Positions 9,559 through 18,122 of a DNA stretch of 64,000 nt are shown here, piece by piece. How positions within the stretch are numbered: position 1 is the stretch's first letter; the number at the start of each line of letters is the position of its first letter. Source of the DNA: Rhodococcus sp. (in: high G+C Gram-positive bacteria) (GTDB lineage: Bacteria > Actinomycetota > Actinomycetes > Mycobacteriales > Mycobacteriaceae); contig NZ_JAHFVG010000002.1 of the NCBI RefSeq assembly GCF_023264675.1, positions 62,001 through 126,000 of the forward strand, read 5' to 3'. The notes beneath the pieces were generated by a model. That model saw nothing but the letters and a program-made list of their open reading frames with translations, had not been told where the DNA came from and did no database searches. Both the position numbers and the translations under genes were made by a program.

Positions 9559-10233
9559 ATGACCACGACGGAGAATCGCCGGATTTCTGTCACTGCATCG
9601 GCGGGTGTCTACCAGCCGCAACATGATTCATGGCTGTTGGCCGAGTGCGCTGTCGACTCCGGTTTGTTGGCCGGAGCAACGGTTCTCGATATGTGTACAG
9701 GGAGCGGGTTCTTGGCGATCGAAGCCGCACGGGCGGGGGCGCGCACCGTTCTCGCTTTCGACATCTCGAGCGCCGCAGTCGACTGTGCGGAGCGAAACGC
9801 TGCGGCACTGGGCGAGGTGATCGACGTGCGATGCGGATCGTTCGACGAGGCACGAGAAGCGGGGCCCTTCGATGTGGTGCTCTGCAACCCTCCGTATGTG
9901 CCTTCCGAATCAGCTCCGACGGGAGACGGAGTGCATCGTGCCTGGGACGCAGGCACGCACGGTCGCTCGGTACTCGATCCACTGTGCGAACGGGCCGAGG
10001 CGCTGGTGTCGGACAGCGGGTCGATGTTCGTGGTGCAATCGGAATACTCGGATCCATCGGTAACCCTGGAAAAATTACGAGCACATGGTTTCGTTGCCGA
10101 CATCCAGATGAGTCGATCGATCGATTTCGGGCCGGTCATGCAAGAACGTGCAGATTGGCTCGAGCGCTCCGGACTCATCGAACCGGGCCAGCGCGCCGAG
10201 ACTCTGGTGGTGATCCGTGCCGACAAGCAGTAG
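9559..10233 (+). CDS. HemK2/MTQ2-like class I methyltransferase
   Basis: 224 residues with a SAM-binding motif VLDMCTGSGFLAIEAA (about 42-57), an acidic residue closing strand 2 (AFDISS), and the NPPY catalytic tetrad (about 108-111) that marks N-methylation of glutamine, asparagine or adenine. The length fits the short MTQ2/HemK2 group rather than full PrmC, so protein methylation is likely. The ATG at 9559 follows GAGGG. Its stop overlaps the start of the CDGSH gene by 17 nt, so the two are co-translated. Confidence 0.85.
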   Translation: MTTTENRRISVTASAGVYQPQHDSWLLAECAVDSGLLAGATVLDMCTGSGFLAIEAARAGARTVLAFDISSAAVDCAERNAAALGEVIDVRCGSFDEAREAGPFDVVLCNPPYVPSESAPTGDGVHRAWDAGTHGRSVLDPLCERAEALVSDSGSMFVVQSEYSDPSVTLEKLRAHGFVADIQMSRSIDFGPVMQERADWLERSGLIEPGQRAETLVVIRADKQ

Positions 10234-10435
10234 TTCGGTGAGTAGCGGTTGCACGCGCGTAAGGCTGATCAAGGGGGGCCCGATGTTGATGGACGGCCCG
10301 GTGGATATCGTGCTCGACGACGGCACCCACGTGCAATCCGACCGCTTCGTCGTCGCGATCTGTATGTGCAAGCGCAGCAAGAACTATCCTCTGTGCGACA
10401 CGAGCCATCGCCGGACGTCGCGAACTACTGAATAA
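10217..10435 (+). CDS. CDGSH-type iron-sulfur protein
   Basis: 72 residues. The single conserved block CMCKRSKNYPLCDTSH (about 49-64) has the CxC, CD and H ligands of a CDGSH [2Fe-2S] cluster (3 Cys, 1 His); the usual Gly after Asp is Thr here. It starts with GTG inside the end of the methyltransferase gene, and its own 3' end overlaps the convergent redox enzyme by 11 nt. Role: small redox or cluster-carrying partner, probably for the neighbours. Confidence 0.82.
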   Translation: MPTSSSSVSSGCTRVRLIKGGPMLMDGPVDIVLDDGTHVQSDRFVVAICMCKRSKNYPLCDTSHRRTSRTTE

Positions 10436-11426
10436 GCGAGGACCTCCCGGCGGACCACGCGTCGAGCACGACCTTGCCGAGCGCTTCCTCGACGAAGTCC
10501 AAAGCGCGCATACCGAACACCACGTCCGCTTCGAGATGCGGTTCCTCGCGGATCAGGTTGGCGACGACGTCGAGTCGGAGAATCTGTTCGTGTACCGCAT
10601 CGGCCTCGACATGTTCCTGGTAGAAGGCGACACACTGGGTTGGCGCGCCGAGGCGCCTCAATCCGTCGACAAATCGTTTGGATCCCGGCGACGACGTGAT
10701 CTCGGTGGCGGCGAAGTGTCCGACGACTGCACCCCGGAGACCTCGGTGCAGTCCGAACAACGACATGAGATTGACCCACGCAAGGGTTTCTGCCGGAACG
10801 CTGTCGATATAGCCCAGATATGCCACATTCAGATCGGCAGCGGCCATCAGATCGGCCCACAGTTTCTGGTGAACGCGCTCGCCCCGGCCACCGCCGTACT
10901 CGTCGAATTCGACGGCAACGAACGACGCTTTGGCCTGTCCTTGTAGGCGCGGAATCGCCCAGGCGTGCGGATCGGCTTCTTTCAGGTGGTAAAGCGATCG
11001 GTGCGCAAAGTACTCGCGCATCTGTTCCCAGGAACCTTCGTCGCGCAGAAACCACGACGGTCCGGTGCCTGATGCAGCTTCCACCGACAGTGTGTCCATC
11101 TCGGCTACTGCGTCGGTGCCGTGCTCGACGTTGTCGCGAAGGTATGCCAGAAACACAGTCTCCAGCGCTCGACGGAATCGCAAGATGTCCGGATCCCATT
11201 CCAGATCGTCGTCGACATCGACAAACCCGCGATAGTGCAGTTCGTAGCAAACCGACAGTGCGAGATGCAGATCTCGCGACATGGGCTCGGCGACCAGCGA
11301 CGCCGACGAGGTATCGAGGGGGAGTGACGCGTCGGGCGAGCCTGCAAGGAAGTCAACGATTGCCGTCGACAGATAGCCGCACGGCCGCGGGAGTGGCGGT
11401 GCCGTGGTCAGGATCGAAGCGCTCAT
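10425..11426 (-). CDS. Iron-containing redox enzyme, heme-oxygenase-like fold
   Basis: 333 residues, nearly all helical. HYRGFVDVDDDLEW in the N-terminal part, then EFDEYGGG (about 175) and HFAATEITSSP, EHVEADAVHE and LREEPHLEADV-like segments supply Glu/Asp/His ligands in the order seen in the heme-oxygenase-like diiron oxidase superfamily (CADD/UndA/SznF relatives). This suggests an O2-dependent reaction at a di-iron centre. ATG at 11426; a GTG two codons upstream is possible. Convergent with, and 11 nt overlapping, the CDGSH gene. The substrate is unknown. Confidence 0.82.
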   Translation of the reverse strand: MSASILTTAPPLPRPCGYLSTAIVDFLAGSPDASLPLDTSSASLVAEPMSRDLHLALSVCYELHYRGFVDVDDDLEWDPDILRFRRALETVFLAYLRDNVEHGTDAVAEMDTLSVEAASGTGPSWFLRDEGSWEQMREYFAHRSLYHLKEADPHAWAIPRLQGQAKASFVAVEFDEYGGGRGERVHQKLWADLMAAADLNVAYLGYIDSVPAETLAWVNLMSLFGLHRGLRGAVVGHFAATEITSSPGSKRFVDGLRRLGAPTQCVAFYQEHVEADAVHEQILRLDVVANLIREEPHLEADVVFGMRALDFVEEALGKVVLDAWSAGRSSLIQ

Positions 11427-11473
11427 CTGCACTGTCTACCCCGTCTCCGGTACGCATAACCGCCGGCTGAGGT

Positions 11474-11503
11474 CCGGTCCGCGAAGACCGACGCGAACCG
11501 GAC
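11474..11503 (-). terminator. Hairpin downstream of the ferritin-like gene
   Basis: Arms TCCGGT-C-CGCG and CGCG-A-ACCGGA pair over 11 bp with one mismatch and an 8-nt loop, 12 nt past the stop of the minus-strand gene at 11515. There is no T-run, which is common for actinobacterial terminators. Confidence 0.45.
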
Positions 11504-11514
11504 CGGCTGATGCT

Positions 11515-12468
11515 TCAGTCGACGGCAATGACGTCCTTGGCGATCGACGCGAGATGCGTCTGCGCCGCAGACACGACCCCGTGGCGATTCTTGTGCGCTT
11601 CCTCGAAAGCCACGACGGTACGGATATCGGAAGGGCGATCCAGCTCCCGTACAGCGGCCACGGCTTGGTTGACGTTGAGGGAGTCGTAGTCCTCGATCGG
11701 CAATTCGTCCGCGTCGACGATTCCGCTCGCTGCACGGGCAGTGTGCAGGGCTTCGGCGATGGTATTGGCACCCTCGGCCCTGGTTACGTCTTCTGCCGCT
11801 TCGAGAGCTGCGTCGCGGCTCGCCTGGAGGGTCTTGCTCGCGATGTGGCCTGCGTGCGCTCCGCGCCCGAGGAGTGCCCCGAGCTGCCGCGGCGTCGAAC
11901 GTGCGACATCGACGGCGCGGTCGATTCCCTGTGCCGACCACGAGGCGGGATTGTTGACCAGTTTGACGGCGCCACCTGCGAGAGCCTGCAACGGCGTGCG
12001 GCGCAACGCCACGGGCCCGCCGAGAGCTTCCTCGGCCACAACGGTTTCCAGCCATTCGACGGTCGCGGTGTGGGCCGTGATCAACCGATCTGCCAGGGCT
12101 ACGACAGGCTTTTCTTCGGCGGCGGTGGCAAGCGCCTTGACATATTTCGCCCGACCGAGCAGCTGATGCTCGAGAGCGAGATCCCCCAGCAGAGCTTCGT
12201 CGAACGGTTGCGCCTGCTCACCGACAGATTTGATCAAGGCGAGAGTCCTGCCGAGGATGGGACCGACGACGCCGGGTAGTCCGCCCAGATCGCGCAATGC
12301 CGACTCGATGGCGGCGGCGCGGTCGAGGCCGTTGTCGGCGTTCCGAGTGAGTTCGAGGCGCACGGCGTCCGTTCGGGCCTGGGTGGTCCTTGTACGAGCA
12401 ATCTGAATTTCCGCGTTGGTCAGTTGCAGAAGAGTGCGCAACTGGGTGATCAAGGTCGAGTTCGTCAT
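11515..12468 (-). CDS. Ferritin-like domain-containing protein of unknown function
   Basis: 317 residues, alanine-rich and helical. The first 180 residues resemble a four-helix ferritin-like bundle (LRTLLQLTNAEIQIARTR, then GDLALEHQLLGRAKYVKAL and AHTATVEWLETVV with possible metal-ligand Glu/His pairs). The C-terminal half is a low-complexity helical region that may associate with surfaces or DNA. ATG at 12468 preceded by AGGAGC. Single gene with its own terminator. No pathway is implied by neighbours. Confidence 0.65.
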   Translation of the reverse strand: MTNSTLITQLRTLLQLTNAEIQIARTRTTQARTDAVRLELTRNADNGLDRAAAIESALRDLGGLPGVVGPILGRTLALIKSVGEQAQPFDEALLGDLALEHQLLGRAKYVKALATAAEEKPVVALADRLITAHTATVEWLETVVAEEALGGPVALRRTPLQALAGGAVKLVNNPASWSAQGIDRAVDVARSTPRQLGALLGRGAHAGHIASKTLQASRDAALEAAEDVTRAEGANTIAEALHTARAASGIVDADELPIEDYDSLNVNQAVAAVRELDRPSDIRTVVAFEEAHKNRHGVVSAAQTHLASIAKDVIAVD

Positions 12469-12828
12469 CGTGGTGCTCCTTCGATCGGTGGATGGTTCCC
12501 TGCGTGCCATCGCGCCGTACTTGGCACTACCTCCGCCCTACCCGTTGGTAACGACGACAAACCCCCGTTCCCGCGGGGTTGTCCGAATCGGTGGACGGCG
12601 TACCGCCCGACCAGGGGTGACATGCGCAGCCGTGCACTCTGTTGCCCTCGTCACTTTCGGGCGAGCCGACCTCTGTCCACCAGGTTGCCGACCGACGAAG
12701 TATGGGAAGCCCTGCGGTACGCATCTCGGCACATTCACGGAAATACACCGCCCGGGCCACAAGATCGCGGGTGCAACGATCGGTGTGCACGACAGTTGCA
12801 CCCTCTCGACTGCGACTGTGCAGTCGAC
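12469..12828. other. 360-bp intergenic region with one hairpin
   Basis: No convincing gene on either strand; the open frames that cross it lack ribosome-binding sites and coding-type codon use. A perfect hairpin, TCGACTGC-N6-GCAGTCGA (12806-12827), sits one base past the hydantoinase stop and probably ends that minus-strand operon. The rest should contain the promoter of the ferritin-like gene. Confidence 0.5.
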
Positions 12829-14217
12829 TCACATACTGAACGCCCCACTGAAGTCGAGAGGAGCGGCTTCGAGGTGCCGTCCGCGTGCTGTGGCGTCGAC
12901 AAGCCGGCCGTCGTGGACGACGATCTCACCGCCGACAAGGACAGTCACGGGCTTTCCTCGGAGTCGGATGCCCTCGTATGGGGTGTAGTCGGTTGCCATG
13001 TGAAGGGTCTCGGTGTTCACCGTCCACTCGAGATCGGGATCCCAGATCGCGATGTCGGCGTCCGAGCCCGGCATCAATGATCCCTTGCGGGGATACAGGC
13101 CATTGGTGCGAGCCGGGTTGGCCGAGGTCAACTCCACGAATCTGCTGGCGGTCAAGCCCAATTCGTGCACATAGCGGGAGTAGACAACGGGCAGGCGAGT
13201 CTCCACGCCCGGTAGTCCGTTCGGCATGTGCCTGACGTCGTGACTATGCACCTGTTTCTGCGCCGTGTCGTAGCAACAATGGTCGGACCCGATGGTGGTG
13301 ATGTGTCCTGTGAAAAGGTGCCGACCGAGTTCCTCGACGACTGCAGCAGAGCGGAGCGGTGGGCAGCAGACGAATCGTTCCGGTTGCTCGCCCCGGTACG
13401 CCGAATCGTCCAAGATCAAATGGTGGGCAACCGATTCGGTGAAGGCAACCAATCCTCGTTTGCGGGCGTCGGCGACGAGTTCGACGGCAGCCGGTGTCGA
13501 CTGGTGCACGAAGTACACCGGGGCCTGCTGCGATTCGGCGATTGCGAGAATCGCCGCGACCGCCGCGGTCTCGGCGAGTTCGGGTCGTGTCTGCGACATG
13601 TGCGCAGCGTCGACGCTCTCCGATGCGGCCGCGTGATTCTGTGCGTCGGTGACGATCGCGTCGGATTCGCAGTGGATGATGACCATTCCGCCGAGATCGC
13701 GGGTGGCCTGCATCGTGTTGAGGATGGTGTGTTCGTTCGCCATCGTCTCGCCCGCGTAGGTAGTGAACATCTTGACCGTGCGGATGCCTGCGTCCGCCAA
13801 TGTCTTCAATTGCTCTGCGGTCGTGTCGTTCCACTCGACCACACAGGCGTGCAGAGCCGAGTCACACAGTCCGTCAGATGCTTTCGCGCGTTGACTCTCG
13901 GCGGCATCGAGCGGCTGCTGGCCCGGCGCCGGGATGGCGAAGTCGATGATCGTGGTCGTACCTCCGAAGACGGCCGCCGTCGTGCACTCGAGGTAGGAGT
14001 CGAGTGAGGTGAATTCGCCCGAGGTGAATCCGACGTGACAGTGCGGGTCGACGCCTCCCGGCATGACGAGCTTCCCCGTTGCGTCGACGACCTCGGCGGA
14101 GGCGTCGACTTCGCTTCCTGGTTCCAGTACCGCGACTACACGACCGTTGTCGATGAGAAGATCCGCCGCCGCGGCCCAGTGCGATTCGACGACGGTTCCG
14201 CCGCGCACGACCTTCAT
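12829..14217 (-). CDS. hydA: Dihydropyrimidinase / D-hydantoinase
   Basis: 462 residues, family length. The binuclear metal site is complete: His59 and His61 (DPHCH), carboxylated Lys149 (TVKMF), His182 (IIHCES), His238 (FVHQS) and Asp312 (GSDHCC). It hydrolyses a cyclic ureide (hydantoin or dihydropyrimidine) to an N-carbamoyl acid. The ATG at 14217 overlaps the stop of the preceding small gene as ATGA, so they are translationally coupled; a further ATG at 14244 is possible. Last gene of the four-gene operon 16714-12829. No carbamoylase or racemase is adjacent, which is unusual for hydantoin catabolism. Confidence 0.93.
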   Translation of the reverse strand: MKVVRGGTVVESHWAAAADLLIDNGRVVAVLEPGSEVDASAEVVDATGKLVMPGGVDPHCHVGFTSGEFTSLDSYLECTTAAVFGGTTTIIDFAIPAPGQQPLDAAESQRAKASDGLCDSALHACVVEWNDTTAEQLKTLADAGIRTVKMFTTYAGETMANEHTILNTMQATRDLGGMVIIHCESDAIVTDAQNHAAASESVDAAHMSQTRPELAETAAVAAILAIAESQQAPVYFVHQSTPAAVELVADARKRGLVAFTESVAHHLILDDSAYRGEQPERFVCCPPLRSAAVVEELGRHLFTGHITTIGSDHCCYDTAQKQVHSHDVRHMPNGLPGVETRLPVVYSRYVHELGLTASRFVELTSANPARTNGLYPRKGSLMPGSDADIAIWDPDLEWTVNTETLHMATDYTPYEGIRLRGKPVTVLVGGEIVVHDGRLVDATARGRHLEAAPLDFSGAFSM

Positions 14218-14600
14218 CGGGTCGCCGCGAGGTACGTCAGCCATCCGCCGCGGTCACTGATGTCGGTGACACCTTCGGCGGTCAGCGAGTTCTCGCGCAT
14301 CCTCATCGACAGCGAACCTGAACCGTCGGCCAACTCGATGACGCCCAGTTCGAGTTCCTCCGGCTCCCGCGGTAGTAGCTCGTCGCGCAACACGTCGTAC
14401 TCCACCTCGTACAACTCGCCCGGCACGACGAAACCGCCGTCCGTGACCGGATGAAGGCCCGGGAACTCGTCACGCACGGAATAGAACCGATATCGGGGTG
14501 CCGTATCGACCTTGCCGATGAATCGTGCTCGGTGCAGCGCGTCGTTCAGGGTGCCGCCGGACATTGCCTGTCCGTTGACGAACATCGTGACCAGTGCCAT
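14214..14600 (-). CDS. AtzF C-terminal-domain / gamma-glutamylcyclotransferase-like protein
   Basis: 128 residues. MFVNGQAMSGGTLNDAL, then TAPRYRFYSV, GELYEVEYDVL and ELGVIELADGS, matches in order the C-terminal domain of allophanate hydrolase (AtzF), a gamma-glutamylcyclotransferase-like fold. In AtzF that domain removes the carboxyl from N-carboxyurea. Here it is free-standing, without the amidase domain. ATG at 14600 after AGAAGG; the stop overlaps the hydantoinase start. It may act on a carbamoyl or carboxy-urea product of the hydantoinase, which is inference from context. Confidence 0.7.
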   Translation of the reverse strand: MALVTMFVNGQAMSGGTLNDALHRARFIGKVDTAPRYRFYSVRDEFPGLHPVTDGGFVVPGELYEVEYDVLRDELLPREPEELELGVIELADGSGSLSMRMRENSLTAEGVTDISDRGGWLTYLAATR

Positions 14601-14613
14601 GGGAAGCCTTCTT

Positions 14614-15762
14614 TCAGTAGGTCGGGAGGTGTACGAGGCGGTCCGGTGAGAAGGCCGAGACGTCGACCTCCGGCTCGGAACCGTGCACCAGCGCGGTGAG
14701 AACTTGTGCCCACAGCGGTGCAAAGGTGAAGGAATAGGTGCCGCCGGCGACGAAGACCCCGGGTGCGCCCGAGAGTTCGCCGATGACCGGCATTTCATCG
14801 GGGGTCGTGACCACTGGCCCGGTCCACGTCTCGAGCAAACGATTGCGGCCGAGTGTCGGCAGAAGTCGTCGAACCTGCTCGAGGTTGCCTGTCGTGCTCT
14901 CGCGCCTGCTCGGTGCCGCATCGGTGTCGTGGAAGGCGCCTGCCGGCCAACCGCCGCCGAGAACCAGGCGCCCCGTTCGGTCCTGTTTGATCGACATCCC
15001 TTCACCGACGTGCTGGACCAGCACCTCGAGGGCACGGGGAGCGGCGCTCAGGGAGTGCATTTGCAAGGACGTCGGCACCAGGTCGAGAGATACTCCCGCC
15101 AAAGAGGCGATCGGTGCCATCCACGGTCCGGCGACGTCGATCACGACTGGCGCGGTCCACGTGCCGCTGTCGGTGAGAACCTCCCAGTCGTCACCGACAC
15201 GGGCCAACCCGGTCACCGGTGTCGACGGATGAACTGTCGCGCCCTCGAGTACGGCCTGACCCAACAGTGCAGGCCCGGCAAGATCCGGTTCGGCAAATCC
15301 GTCCCAGGGACACCAGGTTGCCGCCTCGATGGTCGGTCCGAGAGCGGGCAGTGCCCGCCGCGCCTCGTCGCCGGTGAGCACCTCCGTCGGGATGCCTGCA
15401 TCCTGTTCCCATGCGTGTTTGGTGACGAGAGCGTCGACCTGCTGTTCGGTTTCGGCGACCATGAATCCGCCGCAGCGGTTGAGACCGAGCCCGGGCACGG
15501 TCTCGGCCAGGGAGTTCCACAACGTGCTGGTGGACTTCTGCAGAGGCAGCAACTGTTCGACGTCGACCGCCGTACCTTGTCCCGGCCTGCGGGTATGGAT
15601 GGTCTGGATGTGAAGGTTGCCTGCGGTCGTGCCCGAGCCTGCAGTGTTGGGAACGGTTCGATCGAGCACGGCCACACGCGAGCCGGCGCGCGTCAGCGCG
15701 AGAGCCGTTGCCGCGCCCACGATTCCCGCGCCGATCACGACGACGTCCACCTCAGATCGCAC
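14614..15762 (-). CDS. FAD-dependent oxidoreductase, DAO/glycine-oxidase type
   Basis: About 382 residues. VDVVVIGAGIVGAATALAL at the N-terminus binds ADP of FAD; the C-terminal GTYSFTFAPLWAQVLTALV closes the FAD site as in D-amino-acid/sarcosine oxidases. Expected to oxidise an amino acid or secondary amine to the imine. The GTG at 15762 has GAGG at 6-7 nt and overlaps the aldolase stop by 11 nt; an ATG at 15783 is an alternative. Third enzyme of the hydantoinase operon, suggesting the released amino acid is deaminated. Confidence 0.85.
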   Translation of the reverse strand: MRSEVDVVVIGAGIVGAATALALTRAGSRVAVLDRTVPNTAGSGTTAGNLHIQTIHTRRPGQGTAVDVEQLLPLQKSTSTLWNSLAETVPGLGLNRCGGFMVAETEQQVDALVTKHAWEQDAGIPTEVLTGDEARRALPALGPTIEAATWCPWDGFAEPDLAGPALLGQAVLEGATVHPSTPVTGLARVGDDWEVLTDSGTWTAPVVIDVAGPWMAPIASLAGVSLDLVPTSLQMHSLSAAPRALEVLVQHVGEGMSIKQDRTGRLVLGGGWPAGAFHDTDAAPSRRESTTGNLEQVRRLLPTLGRNRLLETWTGPVVTTPDEMPVIGELSGAPGVFVAGGTYSFTFAPLWAQVLTALVHGSEPEVDVSAFSPDRLVHLPTY

Positions 15763-16714
15763 GGATAGCCTCGGCCGGTGCATAGGCGTCGTATATCCCT
15801 GAATCCGTGATGACAGACCGGAGTCGGTCGAGGGTCTCGTCGTCGGTGACCGGCAGCAGTGGTTCGCGAACCGCGCCTCCTGGCTGGCCGAGGAGGTTCA
15901 TCACGGCCTTCAACTGGGGAATGGGCGAGGCGTACACACCGCTGTAGTCCCCGGTGATGAGCCGTCCCGAGAATGCGCGGTAGCGGTCGACCCACAGGCG
16001 CGCGGTGTCGGCATCACGTGCGGCGACGGCGTTGTAGAACGGAACTGCAAACGGTGCGCCGACGCCACCGCCGTCGATGTTGCCGTCGCCACCCAGTTCG
16101 AGCAGCGTGGCCAGTCCGCGCCGATGGAGGAAGCTTCCGAAGACGCGGACACGGTCCGAGACTGCTTCGACGGTATCGAGCATGGCCAACCAGTCGCCGG
16201 TGCTGTCCTTGATCGCCACGACGTTGTCGAGGTCGGCGAGCCTGGAGAACAGGCCAGGGTAGGCGCCCATGTCGACCGCAACGCCACGCGGCCAGTTGTA
16301 GACCATGAACGGCAACGACGTTGCGGTGCTGACGGTTCGGTAGTACTGGAACGTCTCCTCGGCCGACGTATGCACGTAGGGGGGAGGGGTGGCGAGTACG
16401 CCGTCCGCGCCTGCCGATGTCGCGTGTTTCGCCAGCGCGGTGGACTGGGCTGCCGTGTACGCGCTCACGCCGACGACGACCGGGAAGCGGCCGGCGACCG
16501 CATCGATCGCGGCTTCCGCGACGATCCTTCGCTCGTCGTCACTCTGGCTGAACCACTCACCCGTGCTGCCGTTGACGAGTACACCGTGAACACCGTTGTG
16601 CGCGTAAAGATTCATCAAGTCGGTCAGTGCATCGGTGTCGACCTCGCCCGACTGGGTGAACGGTGTTGGAGCTGCGGGCCAGTAACCGGACCACGCGACA
16701 TCATCGCGATTCAT
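15752..16714 (-). CDS. DapA/NAL-family class I lyase
   Basis: 320 residues with a (beta/alpha)8 barrel. Schiff-base Lys169 (VVAIKDSTGD), Tyr139 (FMVYNWP) and the pyruvate-carboxylate loop GSTGEW (49-54) are all present. Members add or release pyruvate, or dehydrate keto-sugar acids. As first gene of a catabolic operon and next to a LacI regulator, it is not the biosynthetic dapA. It likely splits or dehydrates a 2-keto acid made by the flavoprotein. Reaction unassigned. Confidence 0.88.
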   Translation of the reverse strand: MNRDDVAWSGYWPAAPTPFTQSGEVDTDALTDLMNLYAHNGVHGVLVNGSTGEWFSQSDDERRIVAEAAIDAVAGRFPVVVGVSAYTAAQSTALAKHATSAGADGVLATPPPYVHTSAEETFQYYRTVSTATSLPFMVYNWPRGVAVDMGAYPGLFSRLADLDNVVAIKDSTGDWLAMLDTVEAVSDRVRVFGSFLHRRGLATLLELGGDGNIDGGGVGAPFAVPFYNAVAARDADTARLWVDRYRAFSGRLITGDYSGVYASPIPQLKAVMNLLGQPGGAVREPLLPVTDDETLDRLRSVITDSGIYDAYAPAEAIRAI

Positions 16715-16769
16715 GAGGGTGTGCCTTTCGAACTTCGGAGCGCACGGTGGAGCGTCGTGCCTGCGTTTG

Positions 16770-16783
16770 TGGGATCGATTGCA
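16770..16783. promoter_or_regulatory. LacI-type operator, copy 1
   Basis: TGGGATCGATTGCA, a 14-bp site with the central CG expected of LacI/GalR operators and 5 of 7 symmetric pairs. The exact reverse complement is found at 18016-18029 before the transporter genes. It lies between the divergent aldolase and LacI genes; TAGACT (16784-16789) directly beside it may be the -10 for the regulator. Confidence 0.6.
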
Positions 16784-16891
16784 TAGACTGCCGTCGGAGT
16801 GGTTGCGCCGTCAAGCCGGAAACGTACTTGTAACGCGAGCACGACCAGAATGTGTCTGTCCGAGATGTGTATCGAGAGAACGGGAGGACCG

Positions 16892-17908
16892 ATGGCGGTC
16901 ACCTTGGTCGACGTAGCGGTCGCTGCAGGGGTTTCGCGCAGTACCGCATCACGTGCGTTGAGTGGATCGGCACTGATCTCCCCGGAGACGCGCGCCGCCG
17001 TCGAAGAGGCGGCCCGTGACCTCGGGTACCGGCCGAATCGCGCGGCGAGTGCCCTGCGTTCCAATCGATCGCACCTGGTCGGCCTCGTCATGAACAACTT
17101 GATCAACGCAACCTTCCATACCGTCGCCGAGGTGGTGCAGAAGCGAGCGTCGGCCGGCGGATTTCAGGTTCTGCTGTGTATCACCGACGCGGATCCATCG
17201 CGGGAGAACGACGTGTTGGCGATGCTGGGGGAGCATGGTGTCGACGGAACCATCGTCATCGGCAGCGGGCGCAGTGCGTCGGCGTCGAACGCGCTACTGG
17301 GGCAGGGCCGCGCCGTGGTCAACCTCATCAGATCGGTGAAAGGAAGCGCGGCGTCGACGGTGTTGGCCGACGACCTCACCGGTGCTCGAGATGCGACGTC
17401 CCATCTGCTGGCCCTCGGCCATCGCCGAATCGGTTACATCGGTGGCACCGGTGACGCGACGTCCGGGCGCGAGCGTTACGAGGGCTATCGACTGGCGCTG
17501 GCGGATGCGGGCATCGCGGTAGACGACTCGATCGTCCGCAAAGGACCGTTCACCACCGAGTTCGGCGCCGAAGCGGTGAACTCGCTGCTCGATGCCTCCG
17601 AGCCGATGACGGCGTTGTACGCGGCCAATCATGAGGCAGTGTTCGGCATTCTGCCCACGCTCGTGGGACGGGGTGTGTCCGTGCCGGACGAGCTGTCGCT
17701 GATCTGTCACGAGGACATGCCCTGGCTCGCGCTGTGGCAGCCGGCGATCACCGTCGTCGACAACGGTGCTGCCCAGCTGGCCAACGTCGCGATGGACCTG
17801 TTGTTCCAGCAGATCAACGATTCCGCCGAACCCGATGGGCGTACGTACCGGATCGGCGCCCGTCTGGTCGAGCGTGACTCGTGCGCGGCTGTGACGGGCG
17901 GCATGTGA
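16892..17908 (+). CDS. LacI-family transcriptional regulator
   Basis: 338 residues. Helix-turn-helix VTLVDVAVAAGVSRSTASRAL (about 3-23), hinge region with RSNRSHLVGLV (about 53-63), then a periplasmic-binding-protein-like effector domain (HRRIGYIGG, ERYEGYRLAL). ATG at 16892 after GGGAGGACCG. It sits between the divergent hydantoinase/aldolase operon and the co-directional ABC transporter, and identical operator-like sites precede both. It probably represses both until a sugar-like or ureido effector binds. Confidence 0.94.
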   Translation: MAVTLVDVAVAAGVSRSTASRALSGSALISPETRAAVEEAARDLGYRPNRAASALRSNRSHLVGLVMNNLINATFHTVAEVVQKRASAGGFQVLLCITDADPSRENDVLAMLGEHGVDGTIVIGSGRSASASNALLGQGRAVVNLIRSVKGSAASTVLADDLTGARDATSHLLALGHRRIGYIGGTGDATSGRERYEGYRLALADAGIAVDDSIVRKGPFTTEFGAEAVNSLLDASEPMTALYAANHEAVFGILPTLVGRGVSVPDELSLICHEDMPWLALWQPAITVVDNGAAQLANVAMDLLFQQINDSAEPDGRTYRIGARLVERDSCAAVTGGM

Positions 17909-18015
17909 TGGCTGTGAGTTATGACGCCACGATGCTGCGATCGTTAACAATTGATGTACCGCGTGTCAGCCGTGTTAACCACGTTGACGGCGCCGAATTC
18001 ATCTGTAACGCTTGG

Positions 18016-18029
18016 TGCAATCGATCCCA
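18016..18029. promoter_or_regulatory. LacI-type operator, copy 2
   Basis: TGCAATCGATCCCA, the exact inverted copy of the 14-bp site at 16770. It lies about 95 bp upstream of the solute-binding-protein gene in the 214-bp gap after the LacI gene. Nothing else gene-like is visible in that gap. Confidence 0.6.
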
Positions 18030-18122
18030 TAGAGATCGAATCCTCCGGGAAATTCCGAACAGAATCGCTGTCGCACCGTGTCGAAGACACTGCGCCGCAG
18101 TAGATGTCGAAAGGCTCGCCCA

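Noticed and set aside
12416-12988. Plus-strand open frames across the 12.5-12.8 kb gap
   Set aside because: They overlap real minus-strand genes at both ends, lack start signals and show no protein-like composition.
13228-14007. Long plus-strand open frame antisense to the hydantoinase
   Set aside because: The minus-strand gene has all catalytic residues; the antisense frame has no ribosome-binding site or recognisable domain and is a by-product of GC-rich codon structure.
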